Assembly (NCBI GenBank): GCA_964394085.1
Contig: CAYMWF010000043.1
Location: 30,656-42,225, forward strand
Reading direction: 5' to 3'
DNA from: CAYMWF01 sp964394085 [NCBI: uncultured Gemmatimonadota bacterium]
GTDB lineage: Bacteria; GCA-2686955; CAYMWF01
DNA length: 11,570 nucleotides
The notes under the pieces are model-generated. The model did not search any database and was not told where the DNA came from. It was given only the letters and a program-made list of their open reading frames with translations. This document shows, piece by piece, positions 1 to 7,268 of this stretch (positions are counted from its first letter, which is position 1; every line of letters begins with the position of its first letter). Both the position numbers and the translations under genes were made by a program.

Positions 1-84
1 AGCCCGATAACGCAAACTGTTTCAGCCCGATAACGCAAACTGTTTCAGCCCGATAACGCAAACTGTTTCAGCCCGATACGCTTC
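1..84. repeat. 23-bp tandem repeat, three perfect copies plus one truncated copy
   Basis: Three identical, directly adjacent 23-bp units lie at 1-23, 24-46 and 47-69. Each begins AGCCCGATAACG and ends AACTGTTTC. A fourth copy at 70-84 keeps both ends of the unit but has lost 8 internal bases, so it is a decayed terminal copy. There are no spacers, so this is not a CRISPR array. Each unit contains the short palindrome AAACTGTTT. The array starts at the first base of the window, so its true length is unknown. It could be a minisatellite or a set of protein-binding iterons; nothing nearby decides between these. Confidence 0.95.
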
Positions 85-113
85 AAAAAGGACGACACGG
101 GCAAGGCTGGAAT

Positions 114-136
114 AATCCCCGAATAGAAGGGGGATT
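114..136. other. Small hairpin downstream of the methyltransferase gene
   Basis: A perfect 7-bp inverted repeat (AATCCCC at 114-120, GGGGATT at 130-136, 9-base loop) lies just past the stop codon of the leftward methyltransferase gene. In that direction it could help terminate the transcript, but no T-tract follows it, so a classical intrinsic terminator is not supported. Nothing else is recognised between the tandem repeat and position 158. Confidence 0.3.
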
Positions 137-157
137 CGAGACCGTCACCGGAGTTGA

Positions 158-919
158 TTATTCTGCGGCGGCCGGCACCCGGTAAGCCATCGGGGCCAGC
201 ACGTACATGGCCCAGCTCATGCACTCTCTTCTCACGCCCAGGTACTCGTCCTGGTTTTTGTGCAGATGCTTGATCACGTCGGTTCGCTCCGGGTGCTCCG
301 GGTTGTCTTCCAGCCACCGGATCAGGCCGTGCCAGTTTCCGGCTTCGTAACGGTCCCAGTCGTCGGTATCGGCCCTGACCACGTATTCGAAGTCGAATCC
401 TTCCCCGCGGGAGATATGCAGGAGCTCCAGCTCGGTGTGGATCGCCGACTCCTGCCCCGCGTACCGGGGAGGAACGGCGCTTTTTCTCCAGTAAGGCTCG
501 CCGATGCCGAGGCGCCCGCCGGGCCGGATGGCCCGCTTCATCGCCTGCAGGGTCGGTTTATAGCCGCCCCAGACGAACGACGCGCCGATGCACGTGGCCG
601 CGTCGAAGGAGAACTCGTCGAACCGGTAATCCGCACCTTTCCCGCAGACGATCTCGATGCGTTCCGACAGCCCCTTCCCGGACACCTTTCTGCGGGCCCG
701 GTCGCAGACCTGCTCCCGCACGTCGATGCCGATCGCGGAAATACCGAACTTCTCGGCCCAGAGCACCAGCGGCTCCGCGTAACCGCAGCCGAAGTCGATG
801 ACACGGCTGCCCTCGCTCAGCCTGAGATATTTACCGAACTCGATTATCTTCTCCGGAGTGGATGGGTTTATCAGTTCTATATACCGTTCAGAGATATTGA
901 CCAGGTCGAAAAAATCCAT
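158..919 (-). CDS. Class I SAM-dependent methyltransferase
   Basis: A 253-residue cytoplasmic protein with a Rossmann-type methyltransferase fold. Motif I is VIDFGCGYAEP (residues 40-50), the acidic end of strand 2 is GIDV (64-67), and the family's later strands are visible as FDAATCIGASFVWGG (105-119) and IRPGGRLGIGEPYW (131-144). The C-terminal half has a WDRYEAGNW stretch (188-196), probably part of the substrate pocket. The reading frame is open upstream to 1006, but the ATG at 919 is preferred: AAAGG lies 9 bases before it and the extension is low-complexity. The gene lies 108 bases downstream of the Fe-S protein gene on the same strand, so the two may be co-transcribed. The substrate cannot be told from sequence. 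Identification as a SAM methyltransferase is firm; any link to the dehydratase pathway is inference. Confidence 0.85.
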   Translation of the reverse strand: MDFFDLVNISERYIELINPSTPEKIIEFGKYLRLSEGSRVIDFGCGYAEPLVLWAEKFGISAIGIDVREQVCDRARRKVSGKGLSERIEIVCGKGADYRFDEFSFDAATCIGASFVWGGYKPTLQAMKRAIRPGGRLGIGEPYWRKSAVPPRYAGQESAIHTELELLHISRGEGFDFEYVVRADTDDWDRYEAGNWHGLIRWLEDNPEHPERTDVIKHLHKNQDEYLGVRRECMSWAMYVLAPMAYRVPAAAE

Positions 920-1027
920 CGGTTTCAGCCTTTCATCTGCCTGCGCCTGCGGTGGAAGAGAGCCGCCGATCCGATGCGGAATGTTTCGGCGGCATCCACT
1001 TTTCACCCGGGCCTCGGCCCAATCGGA

Positions 1028-2314
1028 TCACGCTGTTTTCTTTCTGTAGTTAATCAGGGCTTCCAGGTAGCGTGAATTCACCTGCCGGCTCGCAAGGGCT
1101 TGTTTGAACGGCGGGAGTTTCAGAATAACGCCCATAACCGCGGCCAGGGCGCGATGGCTCCATAAAACCTGGTTGTCGAAAAACAAGTGCTGCAACTTGC
1201 CCCGTTCAATGGCCATCAACAGGGTCCTGTGCAATCCGTTCAGGGGGGTGATAACTCTGCTCGAGCGGGATTCGAGTCGAATATTGTCCTTCGGGCAGGC
1301 TCTGACACAGACACCGCATCCCAGGCAGAGATCAGCATCCAGCTTCGCTGCTTTCATTTTGGGTTTCAGCGGGTTGTTCGAGGAAACCAGCATCATCGCC
1401 TCCACCGGGCAGGCCGTCACGCATTTACCGCATCCGCAGCATCCGGATTCGGTCACGAAAGGGATGAAATTGGTGGTATGGACGGGGTTCAGAATCGCGA
1501 AGCGCCTGGTGGCTATCATGGCCTCGCAGCAGCACCCGCAGCAGTGGCAGATGAAGTTTACTTCCTCTCTGACATTCTCGCCGAACTGGACCAGGTTGTG
1601 CTCGTAAGCCGCATCCAGTAAATCAAGACATTCTTCAACATCTACCGAGCGGGCGCAGTCGTGCTTGCTCAATGAAGCGGCTACGTTGTCGAATGTCATG
1701 CATATATCAAGCGGCGCATCGCAGGCCCTGTCCAGGTGTGACATCTTGTGACGGCAGTAACATATCCCGACACTCCGGTGAGCAGCACTTTTGATGACTT
1801 CGGTGGCCCGTTCGTAATCGAGAACGTGCAACGCATTTTCATTCGACAGGACCGGTTCCTGAACAAAGGCGCGCCCCACATGAGTTTGCCCGTGGGTGAA
1901 CAGCTCCTTGATGAAATCTTCTTCCACATTCAGATATTCATAATACAACTCGCTCAATAACTTCTGATCGATGTCGTCCCGCACACGCATCATGGAGAAC
2001 TCGAAAAAACCAGCCATAGGAGGCGGAAGAGCATAAACGGATTCCCCATCCTGTTCGATGTCGACCAGGACGGCGCGGCCGGCCAGCTCATCCAGCACGT
2101 TTCGAGCTGCGGCCGGGCTCATTTTCCATACGCGACCGGCTTTTTCCGCCGTGAAGGGTTTGATGGACATATGTGAAACAAGCTCGGCTTCTTTTTCGCT
2201 GAGCAGCATTTTCAGGATTTTGTATAAAAGTTCCGAAGGAGGCGCGCCCTGCGGCGAACGATTCAATCTCTCCACCAGCCTGGAATAACCGGATTTGATC
2301 GTGTTGTGAGCCAT
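1028..2314 (-). CDS. Cysteine-rich 4Fe-4S protein with winged-helix-like N-terminus
   Basis: A 428-residue soluble protein. Residues about 25-100 look like a winged-helix domain (helices followed by a short hairpin, VLVDIEQDGESVYALPPP). A middle domain carries the motif CYCRHK (C185, C187), then C198 and C205 in a CDAPLDIC context. A dense cluster, CHCCGCCC, follows at 256-263. Two canonical ferredoxin motifs (CxxCxxCxxxCP) end the cysteine-rich part at C292-C302 and C330-C340, enough for two 4Fe-4S clusters; the upstream cysteines could hold more. The last 85 residues are cysteine-free. The ATG at 2314 is chosen because the protein-like composition begins there, although its ribosome site (GGGA, about 13 bases upstream) is weak; an open frame runs back to 2449. 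It is divergent from the dehydratase-type pair. It may be an electron carrier or a redox-responsive regulator; the exact role is unknown. Confidence 0.85.
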   Translation of the reverse strand: MAHNTIKSGYSRLVERLNRSPQGAPPSELLYKILKMLLSEKEAELVSHMSIKPFTAEKAGRVWKMSPAAARNVLDELAGRAVLVDIEQDGESVYALPPPMAGFFEFSMMRVRDDIDQKLLSELYYEYLNVEEDFIKELFTHGQTHVGRAFVQEPVLSNENALHVLDYERATEVIKSAAHRSVGICYCRHKMSHLDRACDAPLDICMTFDNVAASLSKHDCARSVDVEECLDLLDAAYEHNLVQFGENVREEVNFICHCCGCCCEAMIATRRFAILNPVHTTNFIPFVTESGCCGCGKCVTACPVEAMMLVSSNNPLKPKMKAAKLDADLCLGCGVCVRACPKDNIRLESRSSRVITPLNGLHRTLLMAIERGKLQHLFFDNQVLWSHRALAAVMGVILKLPPFKQALASRQVNSRYLEALINYRKKTA

Positions 2315-2450
2315 GATTATACATTTCCCGCTGTTTTGACGGAATCCACCCGCCGGATGTTTCGGGATCAGGCTGACGCAGGTAACCTGAGGATGAAACC
2401 GACGGATCGCTCCGGTTGAGGTCGGCAAGCCCAACCGTTTGTGCGGCAAG

Positions 2451-2479
2451 AGGATAGCATGAGCGTTTCATGGGTTCAA
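2451..2479 (-). promoter_or_regulatory. Candidate promoter for the Fe-S protein gene
   Basis: On the minus strand, TTGAAC (2474-2479) is followed by a 17-base spacer and TATCCT (2451-2456). Each box matches the sigma-70 consensus at 4 of 6 positions. It would give a leader of about 130 bases before the ATG at 2314. This is a prediction from spacing and box similarity only. Confidence 0.35.
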
Positions 2480-2502
2480 GATCGAACCCGGACAGGATTG
2501 GA

Positions 2503-2531
2503 TTGCTACCCCCGCCCCGTTCGGATACACT
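2503..2531 (+). promoter_or_regulatory. Candidate promoter for the dehydratase-type gene pair
   Basis: TTGCTA (2503-2508), a 17-base spacer and TACACT (2526-2531) form a sigma-70-like pair, each box matching 4 of 6 consensus positions. The predicted transcript would have a leader of about 110 bases before the ATG at 2647. It is weak and unsupported by other signals. Confidence 0.3.
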
Positions 2532-2646
2532 GAGAGACCACCCGGCTGAGCGGGTCATCCTCTGATCAGCCTGAAGACACGTCCGGGCGGCAGTCGAAAG
2601 AAATCGAGGTCGGGCGCTTCAGCAAAGATGAACGGAACGCTGTTTT

Positions 2647-3708
2647 ATGAATAAACTAGCTGGTTTTACATGCGTTTATACGCCGCTTCCGCTTCTCGAC
2701 GCGGCGGGTTATTCACCGTACAGGCTGCTTCCCCTCGGGAACGCACCCGAACAGGCCGGTCAGCTTCTTCACGACAACATGTGCCCGCACGTAAAGGGGG
2801 TGCTCGACCGCGCCCTCGACAGCGCGACGCCGGACCTCGACGCAATCGTATTCATGAACAGCTGCGACTCGATGAGACGCCTCTTCGACGCCTGGCGAAG
2901 AGCGCGCCCGGACGACAAAGTCATTCTCGTGGACCTGCCTCCGGTACCGGGAGAATCCTCCGCGGAATACCTCGCAACGGGATTCAACCGCCTGAAAAGC
3001 ATCCTGGAAGAGTGGTCGGGGAATCCGGTATCCGTCGATAAAATCCGCGAATCGATAGAGCGGCGCAACAGGCTGGCCGGATATGTCAGGCGGCTTGAAA
3101 AGCTCTATCGCGAGGGTGCCGTCGCCAGGGCCTCCACCCTGCAGGAAATCGTCAATTCCGCCGTCACGGAACCGCTCGAATCGACACTGGGGAACCTTGC
3201 CCGGTGTCTGGATGAGATGGAAAAGGAAGCGGATTCGGGAGACTCCGGTTCCGGAAGGCGCGGCTTTCCCGTCTTCCTCTTCGGAAATGTGCTCCCGGAC
3301 CCGGAAGTTTTCGACCTGCTGGAAGGATGCGGCCTCCGGATAGCGGGGAACGACCTCTGCACCGGATCGAGGATGTTCCGCAGCTTCGATCCCGCAGGGA
3401 ACGAAGATCCCGTCCGGGTTCTGGCCGAGGGGATGCTTTCTCCTCCGTGGTGCGCGAGAACTTTTGATCCGGCCCGGCCGAGCGCCCTGGCGGATGCGGT
3501 GATATCCGCGGCCGGGGAATGCGGCGCAAAGGGCGTTATCGGGCACACCGTCAAGTTCTGCGACCCGTACCTCGACAGGCTCCCCACGATAAAGGAAGCG
3601 CTGCGGAAAGCGGGCCTGCCGGTCCTGATCCTGGAAGGGGACTGCACCCTCCGCTCTCTCGGCCAGCACCGTACCCGTATCGAAGCCTTCGCGGAGATGC
3701 TGGTCTGA
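2647..3708 (+). CDS. 2-hydroxyacyl-CoA dehydratase/benzoyl-CoA reductase family subunit (HgdB/BcrC-like)
   Basis: A 353-residue cytoplasmic Fe-S enzyme subunit. The family uses radical, ketyl-type chemistry on acyl-CoA thioesters, with a cluster held by three cysteines per subunit. The N-terminus (GFTCVYTPLPLLDAAGYSPYR) is typical of the family. Candidate ligands are C46 (NMCPHVK), C73 (NSCDSMRRL) and C305 (KFCDPY). The C-terminal signature ILEGDCTLRSLGQ followed by HRTRIEAFAE (residues 328-350) is strongly conserved in HgdB-type subunits. At 353 residues it is at the short end of the family. An in-frame stop at 2629-2631 fixes the ATG at 2647; the ribosome site is poor (GGA about 10 bases upstream). 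The second subunit gene follows after 64 bases, so the two should form a heterodimer. No activator ATPase is present nearby. The substrate is unknown; dehydration of a 2-hydroxyacyl-CoA, ring reduction and double-cubane-type reduction are all possible. Confidence 0.85.
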   Translation: MNKLAGFTCVYTPLPLLDAAGYSPYRLLPLGNAPEQAGQLLHDNMCPHVKGVLDRALDSATPDLDAIVFMNSCDSMRRLFDAWRRARPDDKVILVDLPPVPGESSAEYLATGFNRLKSILEEWSGNPVSVDKIRESIERRNRLAGYVRRLEKLYREGAVARASTLQEIVNSAVTEPLESTLGNLARCLDEMEKEADSGDSGSGRRGFPVFLFGNVLPDPEVFDLLEGCGLRIAGNDLCTGSRMFRSFDPAGNEDPVRVLAEGMLSPPWCARTFDPARPSALADAVISAAGECGAKGVIGHTVKFCDPYLDRLPTIKEALRKAGLPVLILEGDCTLRSLGQHRTRIEAFAEMLV

Positions 3709-3772
3709 CGGGCTGAAATTCAGGGTCGCACGGAAAACGCCCGGAAGACACTTGCGGCCCGGGGGAAAAGAG

Positions 3773-5005
3773 ATGAAGGAATATTTCGACGAATTAACAG
3801 GCGGCATCGAGGCGAGTATCCTGGAAGCGGACGGCAAAGCCAGCCCCCGCAAAAGGTTCGCCCTTGAAATTTCCCGGCTCGGGCAGCGGCTCTATTCCGA
3901 AGACGACATCGTAGCATGGTGCGGCGTCACCACCCCCTTCGACCTGTTGAACGCCCTCGGAGTGACCAGCTGCTGCGCCGAATTCATCGGCGCCATGCTC
4001 TCATCCACCGGCACGGCCGATCACTTCCTCGACACCGCCGCGAAAGCCGGCTATTCGACCGACACATGTTCCTATCATCGCGCCGTTCTGGGCGCCGCAG
4101 AAAACGGGCTCATGCCGAAACCGGACTTCCTGGTCGCCACCACCTGCCCCTGCACCGGCGGGCTGGCTGTGGTTGAAGAGCTTGCGCGCATTTTCGATCG
4201 AGAGCTTTTCGTCCTGCACATACCCCCGGACGATTCCGAAAGCAGCGTCAGGCACATGGCCCGGGAGCTCGAACGGCTGGTGGCGTTCGTTTCCGCCTGC
4301 ACGGGGATTCCGCCCGACGAACAGCGTATCCGCGAAGCCGTGAAGAAAACAAACCGCGCCCGCGCCGTCCTGGCCGAAGTCTTTCAACTGGCCAGGCGCG
4401 TGCCGTCGCCCGTGAACAGCCGCGACCTCCGCAATCTCGGCATCGTGATCCCGCTCCTTTTCGGCACCGAAACAGCCGTAAATCTGGCCGAAGCGTTCAG
4501 GAACGAGCTCCAGGCCCGCATCGACCGGGGTGAAAGCGGCGTTCCGGAAGAACGAATCCGCCTGATGTGGCTCCAGAACCGCATCCAGTTCAAAAACCCG
4601 GTCACCGAGATCCTCGAAAAAGAACACGGAGCGGTGATCGTAGTCGACGAGCTGAACAGCATCACGTGGGGCCCGATCGATCCGGACGACCCCTACCCGG
4701 GGCTGGCCCGCCGCGCCATATCGATCCCCTTCAACAGCTCCGCCGAACATCGTATCAGGCATATCGCCCGCCTCGCCGCCGAATACAAGGTGGACGGCGC
4801 CATCAATCCGTGCCACTGGGGCTGCCGCCAGGGCACCGGCCTGCGCGGCGTCGTGTCGGAAGCCCTCAAGGAGCGCGGCATCCCCGTCCTCAACCTCGAA
4901 GTAGACTGCGTCGACCGGCGCAACACCGCCATCGGTCAGGTCAAGACCCGCCTCGAAGCCTTCATGGAGCTTCTCGAAACCCGCCCCGTCCCCCGGGTGC
5001 GCTGA
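3773..5005 (+). CDS. 2-hydroxyacyl-CoA dehydratase/benzoyl-CoA reductase family subunit (second, larger)
   Basis: A 410-residue partner of the preceding subunit, in the same superfamily but clearly divergent from it. Cysteines lie at C99 (TCSYHRAVLG), C125 and C127 (TTCPCTGG), and C347 and C351 (CHWGCRQGTG). One cysteine from each group could supply the usual three ligands, leaving two spare. The C-terminal block VLNLEVDCVDRRNTAIGQ and then KTRLEAFMELL (residues 372-401) is a family hallmark. The ATG at 3773 is chosen over an in-frame TTG at 3752 because GGGGG lies 7 bases before it. The 64-base gap to the upstream gene has no clear terminator, so the pair is probably one operon. A T-run (5012-5018) follows the stop, but only a weak hairpin precedes it. 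The substrate is not identifiable; family assignment is firm. Confidence 0.85.
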   Translation: MKEYFDELTGGIEASILEADGKASPRKRFALEISRLGQRLYSEDDIVAWCGVTTPFDLLNALGVTSCCAEFIGAMLSSTGTADHFLDTAAKAGYSTDTCSYHRAVLGAAENGLMPKPDFLVATTCPCTGGLAVVEELARIFDRELFVLHIPPDDSESSVRHMARELERLVAFVSACTGIPPDEQRIREAVKKTNRARAVLAEVFQLARRVPSPVNSRDLRNLGIVIPLLFGTETAVNLAEAFRNELQARIDRGESGVPEERIRLMWLQNRIQFKNPVTEILEKEHGAVIVVDELNSITWGPIDPDDPYPGLARRAISIPFNSSAEHRIRHIARLAAEYKVDGAINPCHWGCRQGTGLRGVVSEALKERGIPVLNLEVDCVDRRNTAIGQVKTRLEAFMELLETRPVPRVR

Positions 5006-5016
5006 CCTCGCTTTTT

Positions 5017-5044
5017 TTGCAAATCGAAATTCCGAGGCTATAAT
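5017..5044 (+). promoter_or_regulatory. Sigma-70-type promoter for the secreted repeat protein
   Basis: A perfect -10 box, TATAAT (5039-5044), is preceded by a 16-base spacer and TTGCAA (5017-5022), which matches 4 of 6 positions of the -35 consensus. The position, between the stop of the dehydratase-type operon and the next gene, fits an independent promoter giving a leader of about 60 bases. Confidence 0.55.
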
Positions 5045-5110
5045 TGTATATGGATCCTCTTTAAATCCCGGTGATCCGGAATCCGGGCGAACAGCATGAA
5101 AGGACAGACG

Positions 5111-6913
5111 ATGAAAACCACCGCGTATCTCGTGCTTCTGGCCGCCGTCGCCGCGTTTCTGCCGGCCGCTTCTCCATCCTTCGCGGCATTCGAGCTTGCT
5201 CTCGGGGACGGCTTCGGCAGTGAATACAACAAGGCAGTGGTCGGCTCCGCGGAATTCAACGATGTTCTTTACGTGGGCACATGGAACGAAGCGGAGGGGT
5301 GCGGCGTTTACCGGATTCAACACGACGGCGGCGTCTGGACGGCGGAGCTAGTCTGCGATCGCGGGTTCGGCATCGGAATACCGGCCAGCAACTTCACTAC
5401 GTCCCAGTTCTATGTTTTCAAGGACCAGCTTTACGTGGGCACGTGGAACCCCGACGACGGCGCCGAGCTGTGGCGAACCATCGAGGGGGTGCTCTACCCG
5501 ATGGGGCAGCTCGACTGGGAACGGGTGGATTACAACTCCTTCGGAGGATACTGCGTTACTTCGATGACATCGATGGACGGGTGGCTATATGCCGGCATGT
5601 TCACCCTTTTCCCGCCCTGCAAAATCTGGCGCAGCCGGGACGGCGTCAACTGGGCCAAGGTGAACAGGAACGGATTCGGCAATCCCGACAACACGGACGC
5701 GACGACAATGGGGGTATACGACGGCATGGTATACGCCGGGACCGAGAACGGATTTTCGATACTCCCCGGAACCGGCACCGAGGTGTGGCGCAGCGACGGC
5801 GTGACCATGGATCCTGATTTCCCCGATTACCTCCTCTGGGAGGAGACCACGGCCGAAATAGGCGGGGGTTTCGGAAGCGGCAAATGGCTGCATAACACAT
5901 TGAACCTGGTCGAATACGGCGGCTTTCTCTGGGACGGCACCTACAGCCTCTACCGAAGGCCCGAACTCTGGAAATACGACGGTGAATCCTGGACCGAAGA
6001 AGAATTCTACGTCGGATTCCTGGACAACCTGAACCGCGCCTTTTCGTATCACTTCGGCCGTGTATACGACGGTGCCCTGTACCTGGGCACGGAAAAAGCG
6101 GGCGGCGGCGGTGAAATGCTCCGCTACGACGGAACCGCCTGGTACCAGATAAACATCGACGGCTTCGGGGACCCGGCCAACGCCGTTGTCGGCCTGGCGG
6201 GAACCACGGACGGCTATCTCGTATGCGCCGCCGGACGCGAGTATTCGGGCTGCTCCATCTGGGCTTCACGCCCCGGCGGAGCGGATGATCCGGATTTCGA
6301 CGACGTGCCCGCAGGCGACGACAACTGCCCGAATACCGCGAATCCCGACCAGGGGGACGGAGACGTCGACGGCGTGGGCGACCTGTGCGACAACTGCCCG
6401 GACACGCCGAATCCCGGCCAGGCGGACGCCGATCTCAACGGGGTCGGCGACGCGTGCGAGCCCTGTGCCGTCGTCACCGCCTTCACCGGCGCGGGGATAG
6501 AGGAGGAAACGGGGACAGGCACGGTATCTTTCCTGAGGGAGCTGAGGGACGGCAGGCTCTCCGAGACCGCCCGGGGACGCCGGCTTGTCGACATCTACTA
6601 TGCGCATACGCGGGAAATCGCTTCGATCCTCAGAAAGCAACCGGCCCTGGTCCTTACCGCGGCGGGGCTTCTGGGCGACATCTCGGACTGCCGTCGATAC
6701 GCGGAAGCTGCCCGGGGCTTCCAAAACACCGGGACGTCCCGCCCGGCGCCGGTGCTTTTTACCGATCGTTTCTGTGAAAAGGCCTTCGACTTCTCCGCCG
6801 GTCTTTCGCGCCACGCCGGCCCCGGGTTGCGCGAGGCCCTGGCCGGTATCGATCGTATCGTTGCCGGGCTCCGCGGCAAAACTCTCGAACAAGCGCTCGC
6901 GACCTTCGAATAA
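5111..6913 (+). CDS. Secreted propeller-like protein with thrombospondin type-3 repeats
   Basis: A 600-residue exported protein. The signal peptide has a hydrophobic core and ends near SPSFA (residues 1-25). Residues about 40-390 hold at least six related units with a pattern like LYVGTW...ELWR or LYLGTE...MLRYDG, suggesting a beta-propeller. Residues 394-452 are two thrombospondin type-3-like repeats rich in D-x-D and DNCP motifs ([28 protein letters not shown]), expected to bind calcium. Residues 452-510 (CAVVTAF...[10 protein letters not shown]...[19 protein letters not shown]) resemble the CFI-box C-terminal domain of secreted bacterial proteins, but with its CFIATAAYG-like core altered. 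A helical tail follows to residue 600. The ATG at 5111 is preferred to 5096 because AAAGGA lies 7 bases before it and the signal peptide starts cleanly. The role is unknown; a surface or binding function is likely. Confidence 0.8.
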   Translation: MKTTAYLVLLAAVAAFLPAASPSFAAFELALGDGFGSEYNKAVVGSAEFNDVLYVGTWNEAEGCGVYRIQHDGGVWTAELVCDRGFGIGIPASNFTTSQFYVFKDQLYVGTWNPDDGAELWRTIEGVLYPMGQLDWERVDYNSFGGYCVTSMTSMDGWLYAGMFTLFPPCKIWRSRDGVNWAKVNRNGFGNPDNTDATTMGVYDGMVYAGTENGFSILPGTGTEVWRSDGVTMDPDFPDYLLWEETTAEIGGGFGSGKWLHNTLNLVEYGGFLWDGTYSLYRRPELWKYDGESWTEEEFYVGFLDNLNRAFSYHFGRVYDGALYLGTEKAGGGGEMLRYDGTAWYQINIDGFGDPANAVVGLAGTTDGYLVCAAGREYSGCSIWASRPGGADDPDFDDVPAGDDNCPNTANPDQGDGDVDGVGDLCDNCPDTPNPGQADADLNGVGDACEPCAVVTAFTGAGIEEETGTGTVSFLRELRDGRLSETARGRRLVDIYYAHTREIASILRKQPALVLTAAGLLGDISDCRRYAEAARGFQNTGTSRPAPVLFTDRFCEKAFDFSAGLSRHAGPGLREALAGIDRIVAGLRGKTLEQALATFE

Positions 6914-6986
6914 CCCCGGAAAATACCCGGGCTCCCTGCACCGCAGGTCAAGAAGCTTCTACTGTCATGTCTGGGATGCAGGCACT

Positions 6987-7023
6987 CGTGTAAAATTGTC
7001 AATCCGATTGACAATTTTACACG
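6987..7023. repeat. Perfect 18-bp inverted repeat with 1-bp centre
   Basis: Arms at 6987-7004 and 7006-7023 are exact reverse complements around a single C at 7005. The core half-site is TGTAAAATTGTCAATC. It is strikingly AT-rich within GC-rich sequence. It could be an operator for a dimeric regulator, a dispersed palindromic repeat, or an RNA hairpin marking the end of the secreted-protein transcript; no T-tract follows, so a standard terminator is less likely. Confidence 0.95.
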
Positions 7024-7220
7024 CTTTCCGGGTGGGCTCGAGTGATACACCTGAACGACCGGGGCGGTTTCCACCCTATAAAGGAATAAATGACCGGCTC
7101 CCCACGGACTGAACTCAACCTGCCTCACCGGCGAGGAAATCGGGGAAAAGGAAGCGAGACACGGGGTTTGACTGGAAGGTAAGCCCTCGATGGGGGTGAG
7201 AAACTCTATAGAGATCTTAA

Positions 7221-7243
7221 AGCCGCCGGCCCGGCCGGCGGCT
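7221..7243 (-). terminator. GC-rich hairpin terminator after the polysaccharide operon
   Basis: A perfect 10-bp stem (AGCCGCCGGC at 7221-7230, GCCGGCGGCT at 7234-7243) with a 3-base loop lies 25 bases beyond the stop of the leftward glycosyltransferase gene. Read leftward it is followed by TTAAGATCTC, read rightward by GTTTAC. The T content is modest in both directions. The position and very stable stem make it a likely, possibly bidirectional, terminator between convergent transcripts. Confidence 0.6.
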
Positions 7244-7268
7244 GTTTACTATCGCTCTGCCAATGATT

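Larger units (their letters stand above)
2315..2646. other. Divergent intergenic region between Fe-S protein and dehydratase genes
   Basis: A 332-bp stretch with no convincing gene; the open frames crossing it are low-complexity shadows. It must hold the start signals for both divergent transcription units, and one candidate promoter is visible for each direction (listed separately). A small inverted repeat (ACCCG at 2540-2544, CGGGT at 2551-2555) lies just after the rightward -10 candidate. No riboswitch class was recognised in either leader. Confidence 0.6.
6914..7268. other. Gene-free stretch with inverted repeat and possible structured RNA
   Basis: These 355 bp lie between convergent genes and hold no convincing coding frame. 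Just after the upstream stop is a weak 5-bp hairpin (CCCGG at 6915-6919, CCGGG at 6927-6931). Then come a perfect 18-bp inverted repeat (6987-7023) and, at 7030-7076, a potential stem GGGTGG/CCACCC enclosing ACCG-GGG-CGGT. Purine-rich sequence runs on to about 7200, and a strong GC-rich hairpin lies at 7221-7243. The part at 7030-7200 was compared from memory with TPP, cobalamin, c-di-GMP and other common riboswitches and matched none. Confidence 0.6.

Noticed and set aside
1-84. CRISPR array
   Set aside because: The units are directly adjacent with no spacers, and no cas genes are nearby.
260-1075. Long rightward open frame opposite the methyltransferase gene
   Set aside because: It is antisense to a gene with clear methyltransferase motifs, and its own translation shows no recognisable domain; it is a high-GC shadow.
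2713-3852. 379-codon leftward open frame opposite the first dehydratase-type gene
   Set aside because: It is an antisense shadow in GC-rich DNA; the rightward frame carries the family motifs.
5012-5018. T-run after the dehydratase-type operon as an intrinsic terminator
   Set aside because: Only a weak 5-bp stem (ACCCG/CGGGT) lies upstream, about 16 bases away, so it is not a convincing terminator.
4001-5323. 440-codon leftward open frame opposite the second dehydratase-type gene
   Set aside because: It is antisense to a gene with strong family signatures and spans the next promoter and signal peptide; its translation is low-complexity and matches nothing known.
7008-7013. TTGACA inside the palindrome as a promoter -35 box
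   Set aside because: No acceptable -10 box lies 16-18 bases downstream.
7030-7200. Known riboswitch (c-di-GMP, TPP, cobalamin)
   Set aside because: The conserved core sequences of these classes are absent, and no gene follows in the rightward direction.
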